Positions 19,148 to 20,157 of a DNA stretch of 20,157 bases are shown in pieces (position 1 is the stretch's first letter; each line of letters opens with the position of its first letter). A model generated the notes under the pieces. It saw only the letters and a list, made by a program, of their open reading frames with translations. It made no database searches and had not been told where the DNA came from. This DNA is from CAZJDM01 sp964544765. Lineage in GTDB: Bacteria; Bdellovibrionota_B; Oligoflexia; CAYFLR01. Made by a program: the position numbers and the translations under genes. The stretch is taken from NCBI GenBank assembly GCA_964544765.1, contig CAZJDM010000081.1:1-20157 (forward strand), written 5' to 3'.

Positions 19148-20157
19148 ATGAGAAAGCTAGCTGTATTAGCATTACTTGCTATCGTCGGTATGGGTTTGTT
19201 GGGAACCTTATGGGCGGATGAAAGTGAACCCAATGACAGTTGGAGCACAGCAAACGAAATTAATCCCGGTACCCATCTGGGTAATGTTTCCAATTCAGAT
19301 GATTGGTTTAGAGTAGAAGTTCCTAGCCGAGGATCTATTAGAGTCAATTTGTATTTTGATGACTCTAATGGTGGGGATCTGGACCTTTATTTAATTGATA
19401 TCGATGGTAGCAGACAGCTTGATGATTCAGATTCTTCTTCTGATAATGAAAGGGTTGCTAGAAATAATTTAAGGGGGGGGGGTTACTACATTAAGGTAGA
19501 AAAGTATTCAAATGGAACCAGAAGAGTTCCTTATAGAATGGTAGTTGAAGTTAGTGATAGACCTCTTCCTGCCGGTAATTCAGATCCATATGAACCTAAT
19601 GATTCAAGTGGAGCGGCAAGGGCTGTTAATCCTGGGGATCATAATGCTAATATTAGAGCTTCTGATGATTGGTATCGAGTGAATGGTCCTGCTGGTGGTA
19701 CTATACGGGTTGATATTCAATTCTCACATGATGCAGGAAACATAGATGCCTTTCTTTATAATGCGACTACAGGCAGAATAATAAGACGTTCAGAAAGTAT
19801 TAATGATAATGAAGAATTGAGAGTGAGAGAATTAAGGGGTGGAGATTATTTAATTCGAGTTGCTAAAGTCGGTGATGGTGGTTCCAGAACTCCTTATACT
19901 ATGACAATAGTCCTATTAGATTCTGATGGTAATTCTATTAGTGGTAATACTGGTGGTAACACCGGCGGAAATACTGGTGGAAATACTGGTGGTGGTAACT
20001 CTGGTTCTTTGGAAGATGCTTACGAACCTAACGATTCCCGCGCAGCCGCACGAACTGTTGAACCTGGAAATGTTCCTGACTTAAACATTAGACGTTCGGA
20101 CGATTGGTACAAAGTATCTGTAGATCAAGGTCAAACTCTACAAGTTACTTTGAATGC
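19148..20157 (+). CDS. Exported protein with tandem PPC-like domains, 3' end beyond the window
   Basis: The frame is open for 336 codons to the right edge. A signal peptide (MRK, then a Leu/Ala/Gly hydrophobic core) is followed by a likely cleavage site after LWA at residue 23. Three homologous units begin with EPND at residues 27 and 149 and near 293. Each carries SDDWF or SDDWY, and in the two complete units come D-x-(F/L)-L(Y)-type strands, LRGG and a C-terminal tyrosine-containing strand. This matches bacterial pre-peptidase C-terminal (PPC) domains, which usually sit on secreted hydrolases and help binding or secretion. Here they start directly after the signal peptide; no catalytic domain is seen in the visible part. 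A Gly/Asn/Thr linker separates units 2 and 3. A G10 tract lies in unit 1. The product is outside the cytoplasm; its function is unknown. Confidence 0.88.
   Translation, partial: MRKLAVLALLAIVGMGLLGTLWADESEPNDSWSTANEINPGTHLGNVSNSDDWFRVEVPSRGSIRVNLYFDDSNGGDLDLYLIDIDGSRQLDDSDSSSDNERVARNNLRGGGYYIKVEKYSNGTRRVPYRMVVEVSDRPLPAGNSDPYEPNDSSGAARAVNPGDHNANIRASDDWYRVNGPAGGTIRVDIQFSHDAGNIDAFLYNATTGRIIRRSESINDNEELRVRELRGGDYLIRVAKVGDGGSRTPYTMTIVLLDSDGNSISGNTGGNTGGNTGGNTGGGNSGSLEDAYEPNDSRAAARTVEPGNVPDLNIRRSDDWYKVSVDQGQTLQVTLN
19473..19482 (+). repeat. Poly-G tract (G10) in the PPC protein coding region
   Basis: Ten consecutive G bases encode the end of Arg109 through Gly112. The frame is intact at this length. 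One added G gives a TAA at 19492-19494, and one lost G gives a TAG at 19497-19499, so either slip truncates the protein near residue 116. The matching place in the second domain (LRGGD) is encoded without a homopolymer. Confidence 0.9.
19946..19993 (+). repeat. Four 12-bp tandem repeats encoding an Asn-Thr-Gly-Gly linker
   Basis: Four consecutive 12-bp units of the form AAT ACT GGT GGN, with synonymous changes in the second unit, encode (NTGG)4 between PPC-like domains 2 and 3. The next codons continue with GNSGS. It is a flexible linker whose unit number may vary in frame. Confidence 0.9.

Noticed and set aside
19072..19347. Open frame of 91 codons on the minus strand
   Set aside because: It is antisense to the PPC protein gene and covers its promoter leader, near-consensus ribosome site and signal peptide; the plus-strand reading is clearly the real one.

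Overview
The window comes from an AT-rich bacterium that uses the standard bacterial code (TGA, TAG and TAA all act as stops) and recognisable Shine-Dalgarno sites. Exported proteins with Sec-type signal peptides and tandem PPC-type domains suggest a free-living heterotroph that makes its own branched-chain amino acids and glutamate. I cannot name a phylum from the sequence. Most of the window is core metabolism. The accessory parts are a decayed sensor kinase around 5 kb and two exported proteins at the right end.

Layout. Positions 1-4679 (+) hold the 3' end of a gltD-like gene and a complete gltB (glutamate synthase). Next is the remnant of a sensor histidine kinase (4858-5164, +) that kept only its first ~50 and last ~53 residues, in different frames. 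Converging on it is a membrane M48 metalloprotease with N-terminal TFIIB-type zinc ribbons (5175-7427, -). A 273-bp gap (7428-7700) carries two strong inverted repeats. The operon ilvB-ilvN-ilvD-cimA-ilvC (14173 down to 7701, -) follows, with 1-nt and 4-nt overlaps and short gaps. A 151-bp divergent promoter region separates it from a large SWIM-domain Snf2 ATPase gene (14325-18074, +). That gene converges on an unrecognised secreted protein (18125-18895, -). Divergent from this, and running off the right edge, is an exported protein with tandem PPC-like domains (19148 onward, +).

How the genes work together. CimA makes citramalate from pyruvate and acetyl-CoA and so feeds 2-oxobutyrate synthesis without threonine deaminase; the later steps need LeuCD and LeuB, which are not in the window. 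IlvBN, IlvC and IlvD then act in parallel on the valine and isoleucine branches. Glutamate synthase supplies glutamate, the amino donor of the final transamination.

I see no clear undescribed multi-gene system. The most notable signals are: an uninterrupted G10 tract inside the PPC protein gene, where a +1 or -1 slip gives a stop within about 17 nt (a phase-variation candidate); the internally deleted kinase; the GC-rich palindrome in the 7.6-kb gap; and a palindrome placed over the predicted ilv transcription start.
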